Assembly: GCA_014846205.1 (NCBI GenBank)
Contig: RKAY01000151.1
Coordinates: 1 to 22,107, forward strand
Length of the DNA stretch: 22,107 bases
From: Collinsella aerofaciens
Lineage (GTDB): Bacteria; Actinomycetota; Coriobacteriia; Coriobacteriales; Coriobacteriaceae
Direction of reading: 5' to 3'
The notes under the pieces are model-generated. The model was not told the origin of the DNA and did not search any database. It was given only the letters and a program-made list of their open reading frames with translations. Made by a program: the position numbers and the translations under genes. Numbering within the stretch: the stretch's first letter is position 1; each line of letters opens with the position of its first letter. Below are positions 7,304 through 14,491 of this stretch, piece after piece.

Positions 7304-8606
7304 AGATGGTGAATTCGGCGAAGTTGCGCTCGCCGTCTGCGGTGCCGGTGTCGCCTGTTGCGGCTGCCGGCACCAGCGCGTCGCCGCCAACGCTTTGCAG
7401 CAACTCGGCTACGTTGGCGTCGGGGTTCTGACACAGGATGTCGAGCAACTCGATAAAGTCGCGAATGACCTCGCGCGGCGTCAGATGCGTGTCGGCTCCC
7501 ACACGACCGAACTCGATCTTGAGGAAGTCCACCAAGTCGTTCTCGGTAAGCGTGGGCGTCCAGCCAAAGTAACCGGCGTGAATTTGCATGAGTTTTTCGA
7601 TCAGCACCAGCAACTCCTCGTAGGTGAGTGGCTGCAGACGGATGATGGGCGCGAGCATGTCCTTAAGGTCCTCGCGCGCAAAACGACCCTGAGCGAGTCG
7701 GCTCCGAAGGGCCTCGTAGGAGAACACGCCGCGGCGACGGTCTTCGATGGAGGTTGGCGTGCCGCCCATGATCATGCCCAGGTACTGCGCCTTGCCCTGA
7801 AGTGTGTCGTTGTACATGGTCAGGATCTTCTCGTAGTTGTACTGGCGCGTGATGGCATTGGGAATCTTATACAGATTCACGAGCTCGTCGATGAGCACCA
7901 GCATGCCCTTGTAGCCGCTGCAAACCAAAAAACGCGCGATGAGTTTGACATAGTCGTACCAGTCATCGTCGCTGATGATGGTTGAGGATCCCAGTTCGGT
8001 GCGAGCCTCGCTCTTGGTGCGGTATTCGCCGCGGATCCATTTGGTCACGCGGCTCATAGCTTCTTCGTCACCCTCCGAGGCGGCCGTGCGATAACGGCGG
8101 AGCATGCGGACAAAGTCAAAGCCGTGGACCATCTCTTCGAGTGGGGCGAGTTGGGCATTAACGGCAGACTCGTCGGCGTCGGCACACGAGGCGACCCAGC
8201 GATCCAGGATAAGGTTGAGCGCGCCGCCCTCGGGGCGCGTCTTGGTCGATATGTTGCGGATGAGCTCGCGATAGGTGGCGAGGCCCTGGCCCTGGCCGCC
8301 CTGTAGACGGCGCTCGGGGGAAAGGTCGGCATCGGCGACCACAAAGCCCTCGCCCATGGCATGCGTTCGGATGGTCTGGAGCAAAAAGCTCTTGCCGGCG
8401 CCGTAGCGACCGACTAGGAAACGGAAGCTTGCGCCGCCGTCGGCGATGAGACTCAGGTCGGTTAGCAGGGCGCGGATCTCGACCTCGCGTCCTACGGTGA
8501 TGTAGGGAAGGCCAATGCGCGGGACAACGCCGCCCTTGAGCGAGTTTAGGATAACGGCGGCGACGCGCTTGGGTACGCGGGGTGCTGCGGATGCGGTGTC
8601 ACTCAT
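7302..8606 (-). CDS. BrxD-like P-loop ATPase (DUF2791 family)
   Basis: This 434-residue predicted ATPase has Walker A GRYGAGKS (66-73) and Walker B MLVLIDE (235-241). The N-terminal block (about 15-45, VILNSLKGGVVPRIGLPYITVGRE) and the later GGTPTSIEDRRRGVFSYEALRSRL segment are characteristic of the BREX-associated BrxD/DUF2791 ATP-binding family. Next comes a helical region with LTPREVIRDFIELL, as in AAA-type and ORC/Cdc6-like ATPases that load onto DNA. The tail (about 400-434) is Ala/Gly/Thr-rich and probably flexible. The ATG overlaps the stop of the TerB gene by eight bases, so their translation is coupled. BrxD and BrxHI are adjacent in BREX types 2 and 6, which supports a joint DNA-processing role with the helicase. 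The family call is strong; the exact activity is unknown. Confidence 0.85.
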   Translation of the reverse strand: MSDTASAAPRVPKRVAAVILNSLKGGVVPRIGLPYITVGREVEIRALLTDLSLIADGGASFRFLVGRYGAGKSFLLQTIRTHAMGEGFVVADADLSPERRLQGGQGQGLATYRELIRNISTKTRPEGGALNLILDRWVASCADADESAVNAQLAPLEEMVHGFDFVRMLRRYRTAASEGDEEAMSRVTKWIRGEYRTKSEARTELGSSTIISDDDWYDYVKLIARFLVCSGYKGMLVLIDELVNLYKIPNAITRQYNYEKILTMYNDTLQGKAQYLGMIMGGTPTSIEDRRRGVFSYEALRSRLAQGRFAREDLKDMLAPIIRLQPLTYEELLVLIEKLMQIHAGYFGWTPTLTENDLVDFLKIEFGRVGADTHLTPREVIRDFIELLDILCQNPDANVAELLQSVGGDALVPAAATGDTGTADGERNFAEFTI

Positions 8607-10359
8607 GGTCTAGGTATCCTCTCACGTCTGCTTCGTAATCCTCGATAATCTGCGGTCCTGCCGATCCAAACTCGATAACGGTGTCACCCACCAGGTCAAA
8701 GAATGCCTCGTTGATGCTGTCGACGAGCATATCCTCGCTCTGGCCCGATCTCTCCACTGTCGATGTCGCTTGCGCTGCGTTTTGCTCGAGGAGCGCGCGC
8801 AGATACGCGGTTGCAGCAGGCGCGAGCTCGGTCGCGGCTTCGGTGGGCGCGGGCGTTACGGGTGCGGGCACAGACACGAGGAGCGGTGCCACGACGCCAA
8901 ACTCTTCGGCGGAGACAGTCGGCTCGTCGGGTTCGTCTTGCTGTATGGTCATCTCGCCAGGTTCGGCAGTCATGTCGGGCGCAGGCTCGGTGCTCGGTTG
9001 CTCAATAAGTGTCGCCTCGGCTTCCACAGGTGCGGCGTCCTCGCGCTCTTCATCGATCAAAAGCGCCTCACGTGTTTGTGCGGCGGCGCTCCGAATGTGC
9101 CCCAGCTGACTCAAATCGATATCGATCTTGACGGGCTGGTGCGCGGCATCCCACGAAAGCCATGCCACGATCTCGTCATCGATAATTTTGGCTAGATATT
9201 TGGGGACCTTCTCCTCCTTCAGGGGGTGGGCGGGGTCTAGGGCCAGGCGTAGGCGTTGGTCGCAGGCGCGCATCATCTCGCCAAGCTTGCTGCTCTTTTG
9301 CCTGCTGCCGTGAATTCGCATGCATTCCCAAAAGCCGTTTTGGCAACGGTAGATATGGATGGGGTCCAGACGGTACTCGCAGTCCTCATGGCGATTAGGC
9401 GCAAAGAACACGGCCGAGGCAAACATGGTATAGGGCATGGCCGTCTCCTCCCCAAACAAGCTTGCCACGATACCGGTCTTTCGGTGCGTGTCATAGTAGC
9501 GCGCCATACGGACATACACGGCGCATGCCACGTGGCGCAGGTCGCGATGGTGGCTGCGATCGAGCCGTGAGTTATTGAGGTTATACGTGGAGAGGGCGTT
9601 GATGGCGGCCATGAGTCGCCCCTCGCGAGCCTCATCGGGCGGAAGGGGGAGGAGCGACTCAGAGGATTTACGACGCTTGGGGGCCAGGTCCGACGGCGCC
9701 GGTGCGGGCGCAAGGTCTCGAGCCGCGCGTCGCAGCTCGATAAGGGCGTTATCGAACATGACGGTTTTAGAGTCGCGAAGTAGCTTGGGATCGAGCCCGT
9801 GGAAAACGGCGTAGTCCTGCAGCCATACGCGTGCAAACCGGTCGATGCCGGGCTCAAAGGCGCGATAGGCATCCCAAAAGGCCTTGATCTTACTAAAGCC
9901 ATCGAGCGGGTCATCTACGCCAATGCCGCAGATCAACTCATAGAGATACAGGAAGGCAAAGGACGTAGACGTTTCCTCGACAGTTCCGCGGCGCACTTGG
10001 GCACGCCAAGTAAAATAGCCACGCAGCTGCCGATCACTCATAGCGTTGTAGGTTGGGAAGTACGACTTGAATGTACCGTTGTAGGGGCAGTCGTCCTCAA
10101 AGTCGGCCATCAGCAGGCCCTGGCGGTAGAAGAGCTCGGCTTCCGAAAGCCAGCGACCCGCGCCGCCTTTGGGGTCATCCTGCCAGCGCGATATCTCGCG
10201 CATCTTGCGGTACTGGTCGGGAAGGAAATTTTGCATTTGACGACCGGTTTTGAGAATCGGCTCGTCAGCATAGACTTCGTTTGAGAAGCGAGCAGACTGA
10301 TGAGTCCGGGCCTCGGCCATAATGCGCTCGATGAGCATCTTGATGTCCTGATCGGCCAC
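8599..10359 (-). CDS. TerB-N / TerB-C domain protein
   Basis: This cytoplasmic protein of 586 residues has no signal peptide or membrane segment. Residues about 45-240 look like the TerB-N domain: YNAMSDRQLRGYFTWRAQVR (104-123) followed by FAFLYLYELICGIG is its typical signature. The second half (about 285-440, and again 519-584 ending in AFFDLVGDTVIEF and IIEDYEADVRGYL) fits TerB-C. A Pro/Ala/Glu-rich linker (about 438-515) splits the C-terminal part. These domains were named from comparative genomics of tellurite-resistance-type stress systems and occur next to helicases and ATPases in predicted DNA-processing operons. It is the first gene of the triad. The start is a GTG preceded by GGAGAGGAGAGG. 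No catalytic motif is visible; a scaffold or adaptor role is a guess. Confidence 0.75.
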   Translation of the reverse strand: MADQDIKMLIERIMAEARTHQSARFSNEVYADEPILKTGRQMQNFLPDQYRKMREISRWQDDPKGGAGRWLSEAELFYRQGLLMADFEDDCPYNGTFKSYFPTYNAMSDRQLRGYFTWRAQVRRGTVEETSTSFAFLYLYELICGIGVDDPLDGFSKIKAFWDAYRAFEPGIDRFARVWLQDYAVFHGLDPKLLRDSKTVMFDNALIELRRAARDLAPAPAPSDLAPKRRKSSESLLPLPPDEAREGRLMAAINALSTYNLNNSRLDRSHHRDLRHVACAVYVRMARYYDTHRKTGIVASLFGEETAMPYTMFASAVFFAPNRHEDCEYRLDPIHIYRCQNGFWECMRIHGSRQKSSKLGEMMRACDQRLRLALDPAHPLKEEKVPKYLAKIIDDEIVAWLSWDAAHQPVKIDIDLSQLGHIRSAAAQTREALLIDEEREDAAPVEAEATLIEQPSTEPAPDMTAEPGEMTIQQDEPDEPTVSAEEFGVVAPLLVSVPAPVTPAPTEAATELAPAATAYLRALLEQNAAQATSTVERSGQSEDMLVDSINEAFFDLVGDTVIEFGSAGPQIIEDYEADVRGYLDHE

Positions 10360-10396
10360 CGCCTCTCCTCTCCTAACGCAGCTACGATGACCTCAT

Positions 10397-10402
10397 ATCA
10401 TA
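10397..10402 (-). promoter_or_regulatory. Extended -10 candidate for the TerB-ATPase-helicase operon
   Basis: On the - strand the sequence TGCTATGAT carries TGn directly before a near-consensus -10 hexamer TATGAT, 38 bases upstream of the GTG start. No good -35 lies at 17 bases, as expected for extended -10 promoters. It lies in the 87-base gap after the DUF554 gene, and no terminator is evident in that gap, so read-through from DUF554 is also possible. Confidence 0.4.
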
Positions 10403-10446
10403 GCACAGCATCAAACAGATGTTCGAGATACCACGATGCAGATAGT

Positions 10447-11163
10447 TTAGAACAGGAGGGCGTAGATGACGGCTATGACAACGGAGGGGAGCATATTGGC
10501 CGTGCGGAAGGTCTGAGGCCGGATAAGGTTGACGCCGACGCAGAAGATGAGCATGGAGCCCACGAGCGAAAGGCTGTCGAGCGCTGTGGCGGTCATGATG
10601 GGGGAGAGCGCGCCGGCAAAGAGCGTGATCGTTCCCTGGAACACGGCGACGGGCAGGGCCGAGAAGATGCAGCCGCGTCCGAGCGAGGCCGTCATGGTGC
10701 AAACGATGATGCAGTCCAGTGCGCCCTTGAGAGCGAGCGTGGACCAGTCGCCGAGCAGACCGTCCTGAATCGAGCCCACGATGGCCATGGCGCCGATGCA
10801 CACCGTGAGCGATGCCGAGACAAAGGCGTTGGTGAACTCGTTGTCACCCTCGCTGCCGGTTTTGCGCTTGAGCCATTCACCGAGGTTCTCGATTGCCGCC
10901 TCCAGATTGACGGCTTCGCCGATGAGCGAACCCAGGGCAAACGAGACAATGAGCATGGTGGTGCCGGTGGTCGAGAGGGCATTGCCGTCAATGACGAGCA
11001 TCTTTTGCATGGTTCCGCCCAGTCCGATAAACAAGACGCACAGCCCCGATGCCTTCATGAGCGTGTCCTGGATCCGGGGCGTGATAAAACGTCCGCCTGC
11101 CAGCCCCAAAAGGCCGCCTGCAATCAAAAGTGCTACGTTGATGATCGTTCCCAAACCCGGCAT
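10447..11163 (-). CDS. DUF554 family membrane protein
   Basis: This 238-residue polytopic membrane protein has about six or seven hydrophobic segments. It begins with the family-typical LGTIINVALLIAGGLLGLAGG and contains the KASGLCVLFIGLGGTMQ and GALDCIIVCTMTASLGRGCIFSALPV blocks of the DUF554 (YqgA/YdfK) family. Members are small integral membrane proteins with suspected transport roles but no agreed substrate. The ATG is preceded by GGGAGGGTTC. It is transcribed in the same direction as the TerB operon 87 bases downstream; there is no functional reason to connect them. The family call is confident, the function unknown. Confidence 0.85.
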   Translation of the reverse strand: MPGLGTIINVALLIAGGLLGLAGGRFITPRIQDTLMKASGLCVLFIGLGGTMQKMLVIDGNALSTTGTTMLIVSFALGSLIGEAVNLEAAIENLGEWLKRKTGSEGDNEFTNAFVSASLTVCIGAMAIVGSIQDGLLGDWSTLALKGALDCIIVCTMTASLGRGCIFSALPVAVFQGTITLFAGALSPIMTATALDSLSLVGSMLIFCVGVNLIRPQTFRTANMLPSVVIAVIYALLF

Positions 11164-11272
11164 GAACCCTCCCGCATTGATGTCAACGCGGCAATCGTAG
11201 CAGAACGGGGCGCGAGGCTGCGCTATAACACGTCTAATACGTTATGCACTCGGTATGCGAACATCGTGGAGA

Positions 11273-12694
11273 CTAAATGCTATTTGAGGCTTGCGTCACG
11301 ATATACGAGCTGTAATCGAAACGTAGTGTCATAAGGCGCTGCGGGGACTCAATCGCCGCCGCAATAATATCTGCATCACGGGCGCGGTCGAATCCTTCGA
11401 GCCTTAGCTCATACGATATGTCCTCATTTCTTTGAAGCACTCGGTTTACCAGGAGTTTCTCGCCGTCAAATTCTTCGGTTTTGTTTCCATCCGCGCCGAC
11501 GGCATACAGGCGCAGCGTGGCGGTAGTCGCAGGGTCGACAACCGTGAGCTTGTCAATTATGTTGCGATCCCTCTTTGCGCCCAGCAAGGTGAGCATTGAA
11601 GGCGCCACGATTTCGCCCGAAGGCAAAAAGACAAGGTCGACGGTTTTGGGGAACGTGATAAGGGTGTTTTGGCGGATGAGATTGCCGGCGGCGACTGGCT
11701 CAATACTTGCGGCGTCGATGGTTTCCGTTTGGTCGAGCGCGACCATCATGCAGCAGTTACCTGCGTCGACATCGGGGGGCGCGACAAAGTCCAGATCGTC
11801 TTCGACCTCGGCGTCACTTGGTTCAGTGGCGGTGTCGCCTGACGTATCGGGGGGAACTGCCTCGTTGCTTTCTGACGACGGCGCATTGCCTGCGATACCA
11901 ACATGCGCTGGCGTGTCCACCGCCTCGTCCTTTGGATGACCGCTCGTATCACCGGACATGGGGAAGGCAATCCCGACGGCCCCCGTTCCGCTCCAGGACA
12001 TTTGGAGGAGTGCCGGGTCGGCAAGAATGCGCTGCACATCTTGTGTCTGGGCGCCAATATCGATGGGGCCAGGTTTCGATCCCCGTGTGACGCTCAGCGA
12101 GCCCTTCTGTGTTTTGCTCTGGCCCTTTTGGCCGTCCATGCCGTCTGTGTAAAACAGCAGGGGAGCCTCCCCCGTCGCAATGGCGTCGATACCTGCCTTG
12201 GTAAGCTGCAACGATGCCGTGTAGGAGATGATGGGCTGCGCGCCATCGGCATTCGAGGGAACGCAGCCCAGGCAAACACCTCCTTCTTCATGAGTCGCAC
12301 TGTCGAAGGCGACCTTCGCCCCGTTTGCCGAGTCGTTGGTCGAGGCGATGTCGATGTGCAGCATTACGTCGCACAAGTCGCCATCGGTGTCGATTGCAGC
12401 CGATTTCCATGTGCAGATGGCACGACCCGCCCGGGGGCCATTTTCCTTGTCTGGGCGTTCGATATCCACGACTATCGAGCCGTCCGTTTCGCGGTAAAGG
12501 CACCCCGAGGTCGAGACCGTTGCCTGTGCGATCGAAAACCGCTTGCATGTATTGGTATTTGGCGGAGCGGGCGCGGGGCTTAGGGCTATCGGTAAGGAGT
12601 CCACCACGGCTGGCGTCGCCCAAGCGGCGAGAGGCGTGCCGGTCGCCAGGGCGCTGCAGAGCGCGGCGACGGGCAAAAGTTTTTTGGGTGCCAT
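11273..12694 (-). CDS. Secreted protein of unknown function, last gene of surface cluster
   Basis: This 473-residue protein opens with a clear signal peptide (KK charge, hydrophobic core, probable cleavage near AWA|TP at about residue 27). The mature part has two beta-rich regions joined by an acidic, Ser/Thr/Pro/Glu-rich linker (about 245-320). Several cysteines are present, including a CLGC pair and a CC doublet in GNCCMMV, which suggests disulfides or metal binding. No C-terminal sorting signal, membrane anchor or known enzymatic motif is visible, so it is probably released or held by partner proteins. I do not recognise the family. The start is supported by AAGGAG six bases upstream. It is the distal gene of five co-oriented genes, 42 bases after the LAQTGD peptide gene. 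About 110 bases separate its stop from DUF554, with no gene in that gap. Confidence 0.7.
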   Translation of the reverse strand: MAPKKLLPVAALCSALATGTPLAAWATPAVVDSLPIALSPAPAPPNTNTCKRFSIAQATVSTSGCLYRETDGSIVVDIERPDKENGPRAGRAICTWKSAAIDTDGDLCDVMLHIDIASTNDSANGAKVAFDSATHEEGGVCLGCVPSNADGAQPIISYTASLQLTKAGIDAIATGEAPLLFYTDGMDGQKGQSKTQKGSLSVTRGSKPGPIDIGAQTQDVQRILADPALLQMSWSGTGAVGIAFPMSGDTSGHPKDEAVDTPAHVGIAGNAPSSESNEAVPPDTSGDTATEPSDAEVEDDLDFVAPPDVDAGNCCMMVALDQTETIDAASIEPVAAGNLIRQNTLITFPKTVDLVFLPSGEIVAPSMLTLLGAKRDRNIIDKLTVVDPATTATLRLYAVGADGNKTEEFDGEKLLVNRVLQRNEDISYELRLEGFDRARDADIIAAAIESPQRLMTLRFDYSSYIVTQASNSI

Positions 12695-12736
12695 AGTTCT
12701 CCTTACTGTCCGAGCTTTTGCCTTGCCGTGTTTGGC

Positions 12737-13006
12737 TTATTGGCTTCGTTTGATATGCAGGCCAAGACACGTTGCGGCCGCGCCCGCCCCGGCGATACAG
12801 GCCGATACAAGTGGCGATGCGTCGCCGGTCTGGGCAAGCGCCTCGCGATGATCGCTGCGGTCAAGCGCCGTTAGGTCGACGGTCACCTGCGTGGCGGCTT
12901 GTGCCTGATCCTGCTGGGCGAGAGCCGCGGTCGGGGCGAGCACCAGGATGCCGGTGACGACTGCCAACACGATGGCTCTAGGACGCGACGTGCGCACCGG
13001 GCTCAA
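12737..13006 (-). CDS. Very small wall-anchored peptide with LAQTGD sorting signal
   Basis: The 89-residue precursor has a signal peptide (cleavage probably after AALA, residue 30). A short Gln/Ala/Thr-rich middle is followed by LAQTGD (57-62), a hydrophobic stretch, and a positively charged tail KRSQ. This is a complete sortase substrate layout; LAxTG motifs are associated with class E sortases of high-GC Gram-positives. Cleavage between Thr60 and Gly61 would leave only about 30 residues on the wall. No sortase gene is in the window. The start is uncertain: TTG at 13006 or GTG at 12997, both inside the end of the upstream gene, giving a 29- or 20-base overlap and likely translational coupling. 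The sorting signal is clear; the role (linker, pilus-tip cap or decoration) is unknown. Confidence 0.7.
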   Translation of the reverse strand: MSPVRTSRPRAIVLAVVTGILVLAPTAALAQQDQAQAATQVTVDLTALDRSDHREALAQTGDASPLVSACIAGAGAAATCLGLHIKRSQ

Positions 13007-13598
13007 CCGTCCAGGTAATGCTTGCTACCGAGTCGCCGGTCTCGGCCTTATTTGCAGCGCTTGTGAGGTGGAAGATGTCGCGCGTGACGCGGGCGACGTT
13101 TCCGCTCGCTTTGAGCTTGATCTTGTCCGACCCGTTGGCAATGCCCTGATAGCCCATATCGAAGGCTTCGTTCTTAGAAAGATCGATGCCCGTCCCCTGC
13201 GTTGCGGCGTAGGCATCCTGAAGGTTGTCCGTCGGACCGACCTTAAAGTCGATGGAGTTCTGGGCGGATCCGGCCTTGGCGTCGGCGGCAATGGTCCAAG
13301 TGTTTGTGGCGTCGATCTTCATATTGGTAACGTGAATACCGTAGGCCGAGAGGTTGTCGATTGTGATGGCGTCCTCAGAAGGGCATTGAAGCTTACCGTC
13401 GGCGTTGGCGACAAACGGAATGACCGTCGGGGCTTTGAATGAAATGTTGTCGATTTCGGTCCTGACCCTGACATCGGTGGTTCCGAAACGCCCCGCCGCC
13501 ATGGCCGGCGTCGGCGCGGCGCTCACCGCAAGCATGAGCGCCAGCCCTGCGCCCACGGCGAGCGCTCTGGCTCCGTTCAGGTTTCTGGTGATGTCCAT
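12978..13598 (-). CDS. Secreted beta-sandwich-like surface protein
   Basis: This 206-residue precursor has a signal peptide with probable cleavage near AMA|AG (about 34). The mature region is rich in alternating hydrophobic/polar strands. It contains the pattern KAPTVIPFVANADGKL followed by a TIDNLSAYGIHVTNM segment, which resembles a domain seen in secreted Gram-positive surface proteins (PF-V-NADG, then N-S-IHVTN strands). This is recalled from pattern, not searched. No anchor is present. The ATG at 13598 has AAAGGA upstream; an upstream in-frame GTG at 13628 has no ribosome binding site and would add 10 polar residues. The stop lies inside the LAQTGD peptide gene, so the two are coupled. 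It is probably a structural subunit of a surface assembly with its neighbours. Confidence 0.7.
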   Translation of the reverse strand: MDITRNLNGARALAVGAGLALMLAVSAAPTPAMAAGRFGTTDVRVRTEIDNISFKAPTVIPFVANADGKLQCPSEDAITIDNLSAYGIHVTNMKIDATNTWTIAADAKAGSAQNSIDFKVGPTDNLQDAYAATQGTGIDLSKNEAFDMGYQGIANGSDKIKLKASGNVARVTRDIFHLTSAANKAETGDSVASITWTVEPGAHVAS

Positions 13599-13617
13599 AG
13601 TCGTTCCTTTCTGTTCG

Positions 13618-13636
13618 TCGCGGGCCATTCCCGCGA
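13618..13636. other. 7-bp hairpin in the leader of the secreted-protein gene
   Basis: TCGCGGG (13618-13624) pairs with CCCGCGA (13630-13636) around a five-base loop, about 20 bases upstream of the ATG at 13598 and inside the 90-base gap between two cluster genes. It has no T tract, so it is more likely an mRNA-processing or stability element than a terminator. It could give different expression of upstream and downstream parts of the operon. Confidence 0.35.
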
Positions 13637-13688
13637 TGATTGGACGAATACCGAGTGAGTCGCGTGCAACGCCGCCGGGGCGGGGGAG

Positions 13689-14198
13689 CTAGCCTTCCGC
13701 CTGCTCCACCCGTACTTTGACGCGCGTGGGGTTGCCATGCTCGTCGTGCGTCTTGGCGTCGAGCGCCTGAATCTCTATGTAGGCCTCACCCTCCTCAATC
13801 TCTCCTGCGGGGCAGGTCTCAACCGTCTTGCCTGTCTCGACCACGCCAGATTCGTAGATGGTCTTGTCGTTTTGAATGACACGGAAGCGCTGGGGAAACT
13901 TGTTGTCTGAGGTGTTTTGCACGTTGACGCGCAGCTTGCCGTCCTTCAGTAACTGAGCGACCGGCGCAACTGAGATCGTCATCATGTTGTCGCGGACGAT
14001 GGCGTCGAGCTCGTCTTGGATTTCCTGGCGCGTTTTGCCCTCGGCCGTCGTAACCGAAGCACCTGCCTCGGGTATGGGCAGCGATTGCCAGACATACAAT
14101 CCTACGGCGACGAGGGCGCAGACGATTGCCAGACAGGCAATGATGAGTTTCTTGCGATGCCCCGAACTCGCGAGCCGGGGCGGTTTCTTTGCGCTCAT
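13689..14198 (-). CDS. Single-pass membrane protein of surface cluster
   Basis: This 169-residue protein has a short Lys/Arg-rich cytoplasmic head, one membrane segment (about 18-38) and an extracellular domain of about 130 residues. The domain is beta-rich, with NVQNTSDNKFPQRFRV and IYESGVVETGKTVE segments that look like a small immunoglobulin-like or transport-adaptor fold. No catalytic motif is seen and I do not recognise the family. Its ATG overlaps the stop of the upstream 98-residue gene (ATGA), with AAGGATG as ribosome binding site. A membrane-held partner next to two secreted proteins and a wall-anchored peptide suggests it docks or presents them, which is inference from context only. 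Confidence 0.65.
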   Translation of the reverse strand: MSAKKPPRLASSGHRKKLIIACLAIVCALVAVGLYVWQSLPIPEAGASVTTAEGKTRQEIQDELDAIVRDNMMTISVAPVAQLLKDGKLRVNVQNTSDNKFPQRFRVIQNDKTIYESGVVETGKTVETCPAGEIEEGEAYIEIQALDAKTHDEHGNPTRVKVRVEQAEG

Positions 14199-14491
14199 GC
14201 GGCATCCTTAGCGGTGTAGACGCGCGCAAACGTGGAGGGGTCTGCCCCAAAGAGCATGTGAAGCATCAGACGGCGCGAGTAGACAAGCTCATCGAAGTCG
14301 GGAGGGAGTTCGATGTCGTGGATGCGTGCGATGTGGTGGGCGAGCGCCGAGAACGACTCGGGGTCGCAGATCACATCGGTGGTGACGTGGTAGACCGCCG
14401 TATCGGGGAATGCCTCTTCATCGAAGGGCAAGAGATAAGGGTCGTCGTCGACCTCGATGGCGATGCCGTACTGGGGCCAGTAATATGCCAT
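14195..14491 (-). CDS. Small protein with a possible compact DUF559/Vsr-like fold
   Basis: This 98-residue cytoplasmic protein is the first gene of the surface cluster, with GGAGG placed ideally before the ATG. The order WPQYGIAIEVDDD, then YHVTTDVICDPESFSALAHHIARI, then YSRRLMLHML recalls the core of DUF559/Vsr-type PD-(D/E)xK nuclease-fold proteins (strand with E-x-D, then a strand ending in T and the DP-x-xF-x-xLA helix). The usual segment between those blocks, with its catalytic Lys or Gln and RR residues, is largely missing, so it may be inactive. The assignment is a pattern judgement and could be wrong. Its coupling to the membrane protein (4-base overlap) is certain. Confidence 0.6.
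   Translation of the reverse strand: MAYYWPQYGIAIEVDDDPYLLPFDEEAFPDTAVYHVTTDVICDPESFSALAHHIARIHDIELPPDFDELVYSRRLMLHMLFGADPSTFARVYTAKDAA

Noticed and set aside
7221..7985. A 254-codon open frame on the + strand through the ATPase gene
   Set aside because: It runs opposite to the Walker-motif-bearing ATPase and crosses the hairpin. It has no domain and no ribosome binding site.
4742..10359. Recent horizontal acquisition of the TerB/ATPase/helicase genes
   Set aside because: No integrase, insertion sequence, direct-repeat boundary or change in base and codon use was seen, so this cannot be supported from the window alone.
10300..11334. A 344-codon open frame on the + strand
   Set aside because: It is antisense to DUF554 and the TerB start; its translation is a charged, repetitive shadow without family features.
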